A stretch of 62,781 bases of DNA from Zygnema cylindricum (GCA_037447655.1 JBBHKE010003116.1:193035-255815); one strand, 5' to 3'. Numbered from the stretch's first letter, positions 1 through 10,935 are shown. Translations and numbers: made by a program. The notes: generated from the letters alone by a model not told the origin.

Positions 1-309
<309 letters not shown>

Positions 310-1162
310 TTTTCTCCCCTTCTCCAAAATCTTCAAATCTTCTTTCTTTTTACAATCTGCTGTCGAAAGTCATTGTATCTCCAAATGTGCTCCAAGCTGT
401 CTTTTGAAATCCATTTTGTATAGCAAATTCCAGTGACGGATGACTGTTTTACTAATTGGGGTCACTAGCGTTTGTTCTTATTTGGGCGAATTATATCAAT
501 GCTCGACATTTCTTTCTAGTTAGTGTTAACTGCAAAACGTGTTGAGTACTTCTGCAATTTTGTGTGTGAATACAAAATCTTTCCATCATCTTTCCGGTAT
601 CTTTCCATCATTTTAGGAACTTATCAGTTAGTTGACGTTTAAGTAGAGTATCCAACTTGTTACTTACTGTGATAAGTTTGGAATTGGGTGCAGGAGAGAG
701 TTGGACAGAGCCTTGACACTATAATGCGCCTTCTCCAGCTCCTTCGTGGACACATTTTTCTGGACAACTATACTTCTCTTTTTTGAACATATAAACAAGA
801 TAAATAAAGGACTGTTCCTTTTTGGATATTCAATGCCTTGACAATTTCGATTTTCACCTAATCCTCGTTAATTGTAGTGGTTCTGATTCAATCACGATTG
901 TACTTCCGATTCGTTCATGATGCATTTTCATACAACCCGCCCCCCAGTATTTAACTGAGAAAGCATGTACCTGTGTGGATGGCATGAAATTTAATCTTGA
1001 TAAATGTGAGGTCATAAAACTGTCTCACTTTTTTTGGAGAAGTGCGTTCAACAGAGAAAGGTTTTGCCTAAAGGTTGAATTGTATGCTATGCGAGTTTAC
1101 AACTTAAAACCTATGACAAAGTTGCATTCCATTTTAGCTGAGGGAAAGAGATGGGAACACAG
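310..1162. other. Intergenic, nothing recognised
   Basis: AT-rich sequence without a convincing ORF, RNA gene or terminal inverted repeat. It ends at the 34-bp minisatellite. Confidence 0.5.
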
Positions 1163-1305
1163 GGTTGCATAAGGACAAATAATATGGACAAAAGAAGGTT
1201 CCATGAGGACAAATAATATGGACAATTAAAGGTTGCATAAAGACAAATAATATGGAAAATTAAGGGTTGCAGAAGGACAAGCAATGTGGACAAATTAAGG
1301 GTTGC
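1163..1305. repeat. 34-bp minisatellite, about four copies
   Basis: Units begin with GGTTGCAT or a close variant at 1163, 1197, 1231, 1265 and 1300 (the last is partial). Each contains AGGACAAATAATATGGACAA or a variant. The spacing is 34, 34, 34 and 35 bp. Confidence 0.9.
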
Positions 1306-1469
1306 AAGCTCCAAGCTTATAGAAGCTCATCCATTTATAACAAGCTCCAGGTGCGTGTAGGCCATACAGGTTGATGCCAATTGCACAAATAGCGTAAAGA
1401 AACAAAAAGTGTTATTAACTCTATTTCCGGTTGAAGGGCCTGACGCCAGCAAAAAGTAAATGATAATTT

Positions 1470-1685
1470 GTACATCATCTACTGATTTGGATACACATTC
1501 CGATAGTGTAGCCCCTATTGCAGTTTGAACATGTGAGGACAGGTTAGGGTTAGTTCTCCTGTCTTTACTATTAGGGATCAAATCTGAGTGCGCTTCTCGT
1601 GTTGATATTGTTATCTGACACTTTTTTGTACGTTTGTACAAAGTAATGAGTACTTTTAGTACGGACTAGCATCATTTGGACACTA
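1470..1685. repeat. Dispersed repeat R1, copy 1
   Basis: This stretch resembles 58420-58640 in the same orientation (shared words include GAACATGTGAG, ACAGGT, AAGTAATGAG and AGTACGGACT). It also resembles 3204-3380 inverted (shared AAATCTGAGTGCGC and TGTACGTTTGTACAAA). It is probably internal sequence of a transposon family whose short relatives are the TA-flanked MITEs next to it. Confidence 0.6.
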
Positions 1686-1872
1686 CACCGTGAATCGCTA
1701 TTAGTGTAAATAACACTAATTCGACGCTCTTGAATTTTGACCCTCGAAATATTGCTAATAATTCTGTTCTTCTTTTAATTTGACCTAAACCCGATTTAAC
1801 TAGTGGCAGTTACACTAAAAATGAGATGTTTCATGCTGGCGACCTTTTACTCGATCCAAATATGAGTTTTGG
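1686..1872. mobile_element. Left end of a TA-flanked MITE (truncated)
   Basis: It begins with TA then CACCGTGAATCGCTATTAGTG, the family terminal repeat. A second element's end (TAGTGTTCTGTATCC) appears at 1873, and no matching right end is found nearby, so the element is interrupted or truncated. Confidence 0.6.
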
Positions 1873-1970
1873 TAGTGTTCTGTATCCGTAGCCCCTTACT
1901 GATAATCAATATGTGCCTTTTTTTAACCTGCCCATAATCGATAATCCTTTCTATATATCGGTAAGGAATT
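1873..1970. mobile_element. Decayed hAT-like MITE end
   Basis: TAGTGTTCTGTATCC followed by CTGATAATCAATATG, CCCATAATCGATAAT and ATATATCGGTA matches, with decay, the first 90 bp of the hAT-like element at 17576. Only this end is recognisable. Confidence 0.5.
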
Positions 1971-2392
1971 TTTCACAATGCTTTGCTGTTATAGTATCCG
2001 ATATGCCAATAAAGAATTATGGCGGTGGCTTCCATACTGACTCCATTACTGTATTTTTACAGACTGGGTTGTGAAATCCTCGCCCTTCCTTCCCCTCCCA
2101 TTCCCCCCCATAATAGCGGCCCTAATACCGAACATATGTATCGGCCCCCGTCACTGCTCGAAAACCAATAATATCGGCTATCAAAATTATTGTGATAGGA
2201 AATTTATCCATACACAACCGAAAACATTTTTGCTTTTGGGGTCTACACCGTGAATCGCTATTAGTGTTAACAACACTAATTCAGTGCCCCTAAATTCTGA
2301 CCCTAGAACCCAAAATAAGATAGAATTTATTAATTCTGTTTTTCCTTTACTTCAATATAGGTAGGGTTTTAGTGTCACTGCCAGCTACACTA

Positions 2393-2608
2393 CACCGCGA
2401 ATCGTTATGTGTCAAAGTCACTAATTTGGGTTCTTAAATTTTTTTTTTTTCCCGCAAATAGTATACATGATTTTCGAAAATAAATTAGCAACGCTATTTA
2501 AGGACGTGGACCATAATCTGCCACGTCTCTCGCACTTAATTAGAATCAATAACACTATTTTTTTTTTTTACGCTATTTAAACTTTGACACTAATAACGAT
2601 TCGTGGTG
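2393..2608. mobile_element. TA-flanked MITE, 216 bp
   Basis: TIRs are CACCGCGAATCGTTAT and its inverse ATAACGATTCGTGGTG, with TA on both sides. The internal part contains ACGTGGACCATAATCTGCCACG, also found near 8790, so it has at least one relative in the window. Confidence 0.75.
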
Positions 2609-2640
2609 TACTGTAGTTCGGGCAGTTGTTGAAGAGTGTA

Positions 2641-3201
2641 CACCGCCAATCGCTATTAGCGTTGTGTACGCCAATTCCGTCCCGCTTTTTTTTTTTTTTA
2701 TTCTCCATTAGCGTAGTTCATTCTATTTTTTTCTTTACTCTATTTAGGGTTAATTTTTTAGTACCGTACAGAACGGAAGTACGAAATCTTTTAAATAGTG
2801 TGGTGTACGGTCATATAAAAACGGTACAAAAACGTACCTTTTTAAGTGAAAAAGTACAATTAATTTTGTTTTGTAACCACGGACGCATGAGAATGTGCGG
2901 TCTAAAAAGGGGATCGAATCGGGTTGTCAAATATCACGTTCACATATATTCGTCCAACAACCACGTTTCGACTGTGTGAACGTACGATTTGTGTACGATT
3001 TGTCAGATTTTGTACAAATACCTATATTAGTGTAAGCATGTTTGCGACCGACATTTACTTTTTTCAAAGACCCAAATTAGAATTATCAAACAATTAGAAT
3101 GTATGTATTTTTTCAAAATTTTCAAATTCTTAATTAGCGTAAACCACGGTAATTATTCATATACGCTAAAGAAACTTCTACGCTAATGGCGATTGGCGGT
3201 G
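2641..3201. mobile_element. TA-flanked MITE, 561 bp (long subfamily)
   Basis: TIRs are CACCGCCAATCGCTATTAG and CTAATGGCGATTGGCGGTG, flanked by TA. The interior (TGTACGGTC, GCATGAGAATGTGCG, GTTTCGACTGTG, ACACTAATATAGG-like words) matches the elements at 8152-8690 and 61903-62442, the latter in inverted orientation. The + ORF inside (2626-2979) shows no domain. Confidence 0.85.
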
Positions 3202-3203
3202 TA

Positions 3204-3383
3204 GTGAACGAAATGTCATTTTTCGTATTGAAACTGCTCGTTATTTTGTACAAACGTACAGAAAAAACCCCAAAAAATGGCGGAAAAGTGACTGGCATTG
3301 ACACGGGAAAGCGCACTCAGATTTGATTCGTGGCAATAATGACGGCGGACAATCACGCGAGTGTGGACACAGACTACAGCGGC
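3204..3383. repeat. Dispersed repeat R1, copy 2 (inverted)
   Basis: Read on the minus strand it matches 1550-1685, including AAATCTGAGTGCGC and CTGTACGTTTGTACAAA. It lies between two complete MITEs inside the nested cluster. Confidence 0.55.
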
Positions 3384-3385
3384 TA

Positions 3386-3600
3386 CACCGCCAATCGCTA
3401 TTAGCGTTGTGTACGCTATTCCCGTCCCGCTTTTTTTTGTTTTATTATCAAATAGAATTATCCACACTATTTAAAAAAACCCTAATTCCCAATTAGAGTA
3501 ATCGATTTCTTCGAAAATTTCCAAATTCCCAATTAGCGTAAACTACGCTAATTATTCGTATACGCTAAAGAAACTTCTACGCTAATAGCGATTGGCGGTG
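3386..3600. mobile_element. TA-flanked MITE, 215 bp (deletion derivative)
   Basis: TIRs are CACCGCCAATCGCTATTAG and CTAATAGCGATTGGCGGTG, flanked by TA. Both ends match the 561-bp element at 2641-3201 for roughly 100 bp while the centre is missing, as expected for an internal deletion. Confidence 0.85.
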
Positions 3601-3733
3601 TACACTATGGAATGTGTATCCCTAATTAGTGTTGGAAGTACAAATTAGCGTTTTGTTGGCGTTAGGGCCTTGAACTCAAAATAGAGTTGATGAAAGTGTT
3701 TGTTTCTTTACCCTAATAGCGATTCACGGTGTA

Positions 3734-5106
3734 CCATGTTGCTTGGATCCGAAAAAAAAACTGTACATGGGTGCGGCGTGACGGACAGGCGGCGTCAAAT
3801 TTTGCGCGAATATTCTTTATCGAGAAAGATTATATCGTGCGAACGTGGCGAGGTCGCCGCCGTTTGAAGATAAAGTACGACAAGCAGCAGCGAAATCAAA
3901 GGAGACGGCCGTGTTCTTCGATCTTTGGCGTAGGGTCAGAGGAAAGGAATGTTCGGGGGAGAACGTCGCGATAAATCGGTCATTACTGTAGTGTTTCTAA
4001 AAGCAGTTTTTTTTTTTTTTTTGAACCAGGAAATAGAAGGGCATGGTATTAGCCCCCTAAATCGATGGTGATATAGAAAACATCACACAGCTAGCAAAGT
4101 ACGACCACGTGTAGTTTTACAAAAATGCCAGTCTCAGAAGTGTCTCAACTCTCAAACCTCCAACTGCCATAAAGTTACTAATTGTCTTTTTCGTTTGTAC
4201 CTTTGTACTTTCATACTCTAAGTACAATATTACAGTCAAATATCGTTTGTCGTATAGGCGTCAAGAAATCCTTCGTTCTGGCAAAGGTCCGTAAAAATAG
4301 CTGTTCCATAGAACTTTGGTACATACTGTACTGTACTTCCGATTGACTGAAGCCGACTTTAGAATCTTGTATCACACGTGGCACAGCCGCCCAGTGAGGC
4401 AAACCCTATTTTTTGCCTATGGAAGTGCAGATGACCTCCACGACTGCGGTCAGTTCAGACCACGGTGAGATGCACCGAAATCTACAGAATGTACGACACA
4501 TCCAATCACTTGTTACCAAGTATGCAGACATCCAATTGAATGACTTTCTCGTGGGCCTTTTCCGCCACACGTATGAAGTGAACAACCTCGTGCTGTGCAG
4601 CTTCTCGAACCCAGAAATGTCTACACGTGGTAAGAAGTACACTGGCGGGCTCCAGAATCTAGTCGTACCTTTTCATCGAATAAAATGTCGCCAGAGTTTT
4701 CCAATGCTTAACACGTTGGCATCCCCGTCACCCTTTCAGCGTCGTCCGTGGAGTATCTTTGAGCAAGTCGCCACCACAACGCGGTTTCGGCGCAGCCTCG
4801 TTCCGTCAGTTTCGTACTTGACAAATCGGGGTGTTTATCGTACATATTTCGTACACATTTCGTACATCAATTTCCCGTTTCTGCGTTTTCGCTTCTGAGG
4901 CCTCGGACGTGCTTCCGCCTCCATATCCTGTGAATGTCCTTTGAGGAATGAAACTTCAACAGACTCGCGGTCGGCAGAAGATGCCGTTGTTCAGAAGTTG
5001 AACGTTTCAGACTTTCACAAGTTTGAACCTTCAAGAAGATATCAAATTGTCCAGTAAAGGCAAATTCTTACTGTAAATTGGCTTTCAAAATTAGATTTTG
5101 GCAACT
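3734..5106. other. Upstream region of the kinase gene
   Basis: No recognised gene. It probably holds the promoter and 5' leader of the downstream kinase. A + ORF with an ATG at 4419 (stop at 4896-4898, about 159 residues) and an overlapping minus ORF (4406-4642) show no domain. A GTAC-rich stretch lies around 4820-4870. Confidence 0.5.
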
Positions 5107-6846
5107 ATGCCAGCGATACAGCGAGCCATGGCTACAGACACCGACTTGGTCGAGCGTCCTAGTCGCCTCAGCCGCCTCTTTCCTGACTGTCAACCAGTAA
5201 CGTCACGTTATTCTCTGGGTACAATCTTAGGCCATGGAACATTCGGAACTGTACGGAGATGCATGGAGTTCGAGACAAGAAATGTAGCAGCTTGTAAATC
5301 AGTGGATAAGTGGCCTCCAGGAGGCTATTCACGAACTCTTTTGAATGATATAGTAACAGAAGTTACAGTAATGCGTCGATTGGCGAAGTATGGCTCGCCA
5401 TATATTGTGGCTCTGAAAGAAGTATACGAAGACATACATTCTGTGCATATGGTGATGGAGTTTTGCAAGGGGGGAGATTTGGAACAGTTCCTGGAAGATA
5501 GAGGGAGGCCTTTGGGAGAAGGTCTTGCTGCAGGGATATTTCGACAGCTAGCAGCTGCTGTGAAGGTTTGCCACGTGGATGCAGGAGTCCTGCATAGAGA
5601 TATTAAGCCACAGAACATCCTTATCGCTCATAGAATGCCCGGAAGAAACAGTAGAGAAGGAGAAGTGGTTCCTGAGGTGAAGTTGGCTGATTTTGGACGA
5701 AGTATGTTGATTGGAAGAGAAGAGGAGACGAGTGGACAGGTAACTACGTACAATTTTTCGGCTCCAGAAACAATTCCCCCTTTGGAAGGAGAGTTCTGTA
5801 CCACAGCTGTCCGACGCCGAAGAGGAAACTATGGCTTCCCTGCTGACATTTGGAGCTTAGGAGTAACTTTGTACCTTATGTTGTCAGGACAATTGCCGTT
5901 TTCTTCGGATGATCATTTTGCGGAGAAAGAGAATGAAGACCATAATCAAGCTCTTTTTCGGGCAATTTTGAAAGGATGCACAGATTTATCATCAGGACCA
6001 TGGGTGACTGTCTCCGCTCAAGCAAAGAGCTTAATCTCACGAATGCTCTCTTCTGATCCACGCAAAAGGCCAACAATTGAGAAAGTTCTGGAGCATCCAT
6101 GGTTGCAGGCCCATTCTTCTTTACAAAGTGGCTCCAAAATTGTAGCATCCTCCATTTCTGCGAGGTTTATTGGTCTAGCAAATAGTGTGAAGAATGTCCA
6201 TGAGAATGTAGTCGCCAAGGACACTAGAAAAGGATGGAGCTGCAATTCTCTGTCCCATGACCAGGATTTCAGCAAGAAAACGGCAAATGCTTTACAGTGG
6301 CGATCTTCAAAGGCGGCAGATGCCATCAAAGCACCTCTTTCTGACTGCTCCAATAGCAACGCGTCTGGTCAACCTCCTATTTTTGCGGGTCTCCCATCTC
6401 CTTCTCATGCACCACCTGCATGTTGTCCCTCTTCCGCTCCAAGCACCTCTCCTGAAAGCTCCTCTTCCAATTCTGGTGACGAGAGCTCGTCAAGCTGGGA
6501 TACCTTTAATGAGAAATCTCCTCGGGAGGAAAGAAGTCTGGGAGGTCAAACCGCAGAAACACTGTCATTGAAAATCGAGACTACAGGGGATCTGCCTCTG
6601 GCAGAATGCAGAGAGTCTGTTCCCAGTTCATCAACAGTAACAAATTTGCCCACTTCAGTTCGACCTCTTCCTCCATTGAAATGTGGTTCTCTCGCAACAG
6701 TTCCTTACAGGGAGGAGACTTCGGGCCATGGAGTGTTGTGCTCTCAGTCTGCATGTGGGGGAAATAGACAAACCTCCTCACAAGCGAAGTCCTACAGAAG
6801 CTTACGGCCAACTTCTTTCACTCTGGAGCAGCAAAAAGGAGCATAG
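5107..6846 (+). CDS. Ser/Thr protein kinase, CAMK/CDPK-like, with Ser/Pro-rich C-terminal tail
   Basis: An intron-less ORF of 579 residues. The first ATG is at 5107; the frame extends three codons further up only from a TTG. The protein kinase domain spans about residues 35-330. It has the Gly loop GHGTFG (42-47), catalytic Lys64 in AACKS, the catalytic loop HRDIKPQN (163-170, base Asp165), DFG at 195-197, SAPE at 218-221 and a C-lobe ending HPWL. A complete set of catalytic residues predicts an active enzyme. The tail (about 335-579) is low-complexity, rich in Ser, Pro and Thr, and carries no EF-hands, NAF motif or transmembrane segment, so this is not a true CDPK or CIPK. The nearest known group I can suggest is PEPKR2-like CAMK kinases. 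The substrate is unknown. It has no linked partner, and the activation segment carries an unusual extended insert (about 222-240, basic RRRR run). Confidence 0.9.
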   Translation: MPAIQRAMATDTDLVERPSRLSRLFPDCQPVTSRYSLGTILGHGTFGTVRRCMEFETRNVAACKSVDKWPPGGYSRTLLNDIVTEVTVMRRLAKYGSPYIVALKEVYEDIHSVHMVMEFCKGGDLEQFLEDRGRPLGEGLAAGIFRQLAAAVKVCHVDAGVLHRDIKPQNILIAHRMPGRNSREGEVVPEVKLADFGRSMLIGREEETSGQVTTYNFSAPETIPPLEGEFCTTAVRRRRGNYGFPADIWSLGVTLYLMLSGQLPFSSDDHFAEKENEDHNQALFRAILKGCTDLSSGPWVTVSAQAKSLISRMLSSDPRKRPTIEKVLEHPWLQAHSSLQSGSKIVASSISARFIGLANSVKNVHENVVAKDTRKGWSCNSLSHDQDFSKKTANALQWRSSKAADAIKAPLSDCSNSNASGQPPIFAGLPSPSHAPPACCPSSAPSTSPESSSSNSGDESSSSWDTFNEKSPREERSLGGQTAETLSLKIETTGDLPLAECRESVPSSSTVTNLPTSVRPLPPLKCGSLATVPYREETSGHGVLCSQSACGGNRQTSSQAKSYRSLRPTSFTLEQQKGA

Positions 6847-8149
6847 AAAGGCAGTATTATTTTAAAGTTGCAGGTTTATGCCTGCAAAATTCTGTTTTGC
6901 ATAGAGATAAAAGCTGGATCACCTTCTGAGTGTCTGCAGCACCATTGTAAATAGCAATTTGTGACCATGCTCTTACAAATTAATCATATACTATATATAC
7001 AGGCAACTCTATAGCTGTCTTAGAATTTTTGGTAGGCATCTCTCCACATGGTGGATGCTGTACTTTAGGTTTATGGCTTATTTTTCTAGTTTAGCCTTTG
7101 TACTTAGCTTGCTCTGGTAGATCCTTTTTTGTCAAGTTTGATTGTCGTTTTGTCAACATGTCTTTGTAGCATGGTATGAGCATTTTGAGGCTTTTGCTAG
7201 GTGTATATTGAGTTACAACCATCTTCCACATAGGCACTTATTGAGATTTTTGTACTATTAGCTTGACTCTCAGCTTGATATAAGTTGTTTTGAGGATTAA
7301 GAGTCAGTTTTCCAGCCAACTCTGTATATATCAGTCCCAAGGTTTGTTTGGTCGCATGACTTTGAGACTGGAGTAGTCCTGTACTTTTTTACAGTTCTTT
7401 TAAAATATTTTTTTGTAATATTGCATATCCAAATTCCTCTTATGATATTTACCCTCACCATATCTTCTCGCTTTGATGATGATGGCCTTGTAAGAATTAC
7501 GATTATCATTTCTGAATCATTTTATGTCGATGAGGGAAAATTGCGTGTTTTTTTTGTTTATAACAACTTTTTGCGAAAGACATTTCTCAATTTTTTTACG
7601 GCCAGTTTCAGTGGATCCTGTTTTTTTTCTTCCCTTCTATTACACGCATAATAAAATCACAGGTCCAACACGAATTCTCACGGCTTTCCCATCATTGAGC
7701 TGTTGCAAGTGAATCTTTGGTCTTTGAATCGAGTTTAAAAAAAAAAAAAACATGAGACACAAATCGTCTCAACAGATCCAATGCATGTCTGAATATTATA
7801 GTGCGTATGACTATAAGAGTAAAGAAAAAAATAGAATTGATGGGGAACGAGTAGAAAAATGTTATAAGTTATGCACCATTTATGTGGGTTATTTTTGGCT
7901 GCTATTGAAATCAGGGATAACAAAACTAGTTTGTAGGCCGAAAAAAAATCTGGAACCAAAAAAATATAATGAACTTGATAATAGGGATTCACGGTATACT
8001 GCCATCCGCCATGGTAAGTATCACATGAATGGCAAATCTCTTTGAGAAGCAGGACTCGGTTTCAATTTGAAAAAGTAGTATCTATTGGAGAGAGCACCGC
8101 GCATGTGGAAGGTCGAGCAATTTTTCGTATTCCATCAAAGCCTCACAAG
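6847..8149. other. 3' flank of the kinase and AT-rich intergenic DNA
   Basis: T-rich sequence directly after the stop is likely 3' UTR. A MITE-type right end (GGATTCACGGTA then TA) occurs at about 7986-7999 without an identified partner. No ORF here carries a recognisable domain. Confidence 0.5.
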
Positions 8150-8151
8150 TA

Positions 8152-8690
8152 CACCGTGAATCGTTATTCGCGTAAAGGTTTCTTTAGCGTGTAGGAACAA
8201 TTACCGTTATTTACGCTAATTAAGAATTTGGATTTTTTCAAAAAAAACATACATACTGGATATTTACTTATAGTAATTTGGATTTTAAAAAAAATAAACA
8301 CCCGCCCCAAACTTGTTTACACTAATATAGGTTCTGTTCAAAATCTGACAAATTGTACACAAATCATACGTTCACACCGTCGAAACGTGGTTGCCGGACG
8401 AATATGTGAGAACGTGATTTTTGACAACCCGATTGCTTCCCCTTTTTAGAGCGCATATTCTCATGCGTCCGTGGTTACTAAAACCCATTAAATATACTTT
8501 CTCACTTAAAAAGGTACATTTTTGTACGGTCTGACACCAACCGTACAACACTCTATTTCGATGATAAAAATTGGAAAAGAACCCTAAATGGCGTAAAAGA
8601 AAAAAAAGAATAATTTATGCTGTTAAAGAATTTGGGGAAAAAAAAAGGTACCTTAAATAGCGTCCATTACGCCAATACCGATTCACGGTG
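8152..8690. mobile_element. TA-flanked MITE, 539 bp (long subfamily)
   Basis: The left end is TA + CACCGTGAATCGTTATTCG and the right end CCAATACCGATTCACGGTG + TA. The interior shares GTCGAAACG, ATTCTCATGCGTCC and TACGGTCTGACAC with the elements at 2641 and 61903. Confidence 0.8.
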
Positions 8691-8697
8691 TACAGTA

Positions 8698-8845
8698 CAC
8701 CGCCAATCGCTATTAGAGTGTATAACGCCAATTCGGTGCCCTTTTTTCAAAAAAAAAAACCTGAAATACAATTAATAACGCTATTTAAGTACGTGGACCA
8801 TAGTCTGCCACGTCTCAGGTACTAAATTAGAATCAATAACGTATC
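8698..8845. mobile_element. Left part of another TA-flanked MITE
   Basis: It starts TA + CACCGCCAATCGCTATTAG five bases after the preceding element. The interior ACGTGGACCATAGTCTGCCACG matches the 216-bp element at 2393-2608. The right end is absent; the sequence changes near 8845. Confidence 0.6.
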
Positions 8846-9418
8846 GTCAATATATCGAAGCTAAAAAAAAAAAAAAAAAAATCCCACAGGTTTTCAAAGT
8901 CTCGTGACTTCGGACAAAGTGACTGTAAAATCTTTGCCGGAAAGAAATACGGCTTTTTCCTGAAAGTCAGCGGAGTGAAGAGATCACTGAGGTACATTGA
9001 CGAGGTACACTTGTGAAGTACACGCACGTCATACGCAAGTACGATTTTCCAGACGAAAAAGGTCGGTTTCCAGATATTCGATGATTTTTGAGATTTGGTT
9101 GTCACCTTACGTGGAACCATTCATATCAGAACACGTATGTAAAACGTATTAACAAAAGATACGCGATGTACCCGAGGCCTCTGTAATACATAAACTTTGT
9201 TGTCCGTACTATTAATAAGACCTCCTCGTGTAATCATACCCCAAATAATTAATCATTAGAATTTCAAAATGAGTACTTTTTAGTCGGTTACATTTTGCGG
9301 CGTCTACCTTTAAGTCACGAAACGAAAATCACGGCGTACGTGGCGCACTAGACAATTTGACTTTTTCGCTAAAATAACATATTATATAAAAAAATAGAAA
9401 TATTAAATTTAAAAAATA
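8846..9418. other. Intergenic, nothing recognised
   Basis: A poly-A tract (8862-8881) followed by AT-rich DNA with frequent GTAC words. No supported gene. Confidence 0.4.
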
Positions 9419-9563
9419 CTATATATCGCGATATATATCGCGATATATATCGCGATAATTTATGTTGGTCTCGGTACGATATATCGAGGATCCTCCTCGA
9501 TCGATAATCGATATATCAAATATCGAGATTATCGCGAATGAATTTACCCGATAACCAACACTA
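9419..9563. mobile_element. hAT-like MITE end with a TATATATCGCGA repeat
   Basis: The right end GATAACCAACACTA resembles the inverse of TAGTGTTGTGTATCGG at 17576 and 45139. The left part is a perfect 12-bp tandem (TCGCGA at 9426, 9438 and 9450) that is self-complementary. The insertion abuts and truncates the left flank of the Copia LTR. Confidence 0.5.
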
Positions 9564-9607
9564 CTCACAAGGACCACCCAACTATTGGAGGTGGATTGGC
9601 GAAGCCA

Positions 9608-10246
9608 TGAAATTATACACAAGAGAAAGATCAATGCATTGGGGAGAAAAAAATATTTTTTTTTGGGATGATTTCATTAAGTGAGAAAAGTCACTTGTAT
9701 ACAAAATGCACGGTGCTAATTACTGTGGAGTCTAAGCCCTCAATGGTGCGCTGTAACAAAAGGGTTGTAACAAAAGGATCCTAGTCTAGATTCTAATTAA
9801 TGTGTTCGTGACTTTACCTAATTGACGTTACGACTAGATTCTATTGTATGTAGTCTACATTCTAACGTATGTAGTCTAGAGTATAAAGGATTCACTTTAG
9901 GGCGGCAATGTACAAAAGTAGTTAAGCCTAAAGTAACGCATAGAGTCAAGCGAAAAAAAGTGCGACGACACGAACAAAATAAAAAAGAGAATCACAAAAA
10001 GGACAAATAAACAAAAGGACAAATAAACATACGTAGGACAAAGAGAGAGACCGTCGCTCAAAAGACTTGTATATAGGGCGGCAACATTGGACCGACGCAT
10101 GTAATGATAAGTACAGACAGGACCAAAAGAAAGTCGCTCAAAGAACTTGTACGTAGGGCGGCAAGAGTGGAACGTCACATGTAATGATAGGTACAGACGG
10201 GACCAAGAGTGACAAAAAGTGAACCGATGCTAAATGACCCTTAACA
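9608..10246 (-). repeat. Left (3') LTR of the Copia element, 639 bp
   Basis: On the + strand it runs from TGAAATTATAC to CCCTTAACA, the canonical TG...CA ends. It is longer than its partner because of internal direct repeats (GGGCGGCAA and ATGTAATGATA units). Its outer flank (9581-9607) matches the primer-site and gag-start sequence next to the right LTR. Confidence 0.85.
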
Positions 10247-10302
10247 CCCCGCCTCAAGCGAAAACTACGAAGTAGATTGAGATGAAAATAAAGGAAATTT
10301 AG

Positions 10303-10848
10303 TCAAGAGGAGAAGGAAAACGAAGGAAGACAAAGGCTAGAGGAGAGGCGATGTTGCTCAAAGTGAGGGGGATGAAGAGCCTTGGTGAGATAGTCAGCCA
10401 CTTGGTCGGCGGATTTGACATAGAGAAACTGGAGAGTGCCATCTTCAACCCGCTCCCGATAGTAATGATATTGAATGTCGATGTGCTTTGTCCTTTTTTT
10501 GTGAACAGGATTGTGGATCAAAGCAAAGGCTCTTGGGGAATCGGAAAAAATAAGAGTAGGAGCCGAAAGGGGAAATCCAAGATTGGAAAGCAGAGTGCCA
10601 AGCCAGACAGTTTCTTTGGCGGCATGACAAGCGACCATCATGTAGTGGTAGGCTGCTTTTTGCATGACCAAGAGATAAGACCATTGCCCAAGAAGAAGCA
10701 CGAGCCAGTGGTGAACGGCAAGAAATCTCATCTTGCGCCTAATCTGAATAAACAAAACCCGTAAGAGCACTATAGCCAAAAGAAAAGTATGTGAGAGAAA
10801 GAGTTTCAGTGCCTTGGAGATAATGAAAGACATGTTTGAGTGCGGCAA
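10303..10848 (-). pseudogene. Copia RNase H region
   Basis: The conceptual translation contains the Copia RNase H/C-terminal signature: ACHAAKETVWL, FSDSPRAFALIHNP, KRTKHIDIQYHY, then VKSADQVADYLTKAL. The ADxLTK motif near the end of Copia polyproteins is intact. The start shown has no biological meaning because the frame is open only after upstream shifts. An AEYHA-type motif reads AAYHYM, a sign of decay. Confidence 0.88.
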
Positions 10849-10935
10849 TATAATTAAAGAAAAGACGTTGGAGGAATTGACTGAGCTTAGTGACAGTTGT
10901 GGTGGTAATGTCAGGGCGGGTGGCGGGTGGCCTGC

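Larger units (their letters stand above)
2246..3731. mobile_element. Outer TA-flanked MITE hosting three nested MITEs
   Basis: The left end is TA + CACCGTGAATCGCTATTAG and the right end is the inverse, CTAATAGCGATTCACGGTG + TA (732-733 of the 3 kb block). Three complete elements with related but distinct TIRs lie inside (2393-2608, 2641-3201, 3386-3600). What remains of the host is about 490 bp plus a piece of repeat R1. TA flanks fit a Tc1/mariner-like (Stowaway-type) target duplication; no transposase is encoded. Confidence 0.65.

Noticed and set aside
1163-1305. CRISPR-like array
   Set aside because: The 34-bp units are contiguous with no unique spacers, and the context is a plant nuclear genome; it is a minisatellite.
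4419-4898. 159-codon ORF upstream of the kinase
   Set aside because: No domain, overlaps an opposite-strand ORF of similar quality, and probably lies in the leader or promoter region.
10351-10764. Plus-strand 137-codon ORF
   Set aside because: It is the antisense shadow of the Copia RNase H region, whose minus-strand reading has clear family motifs.
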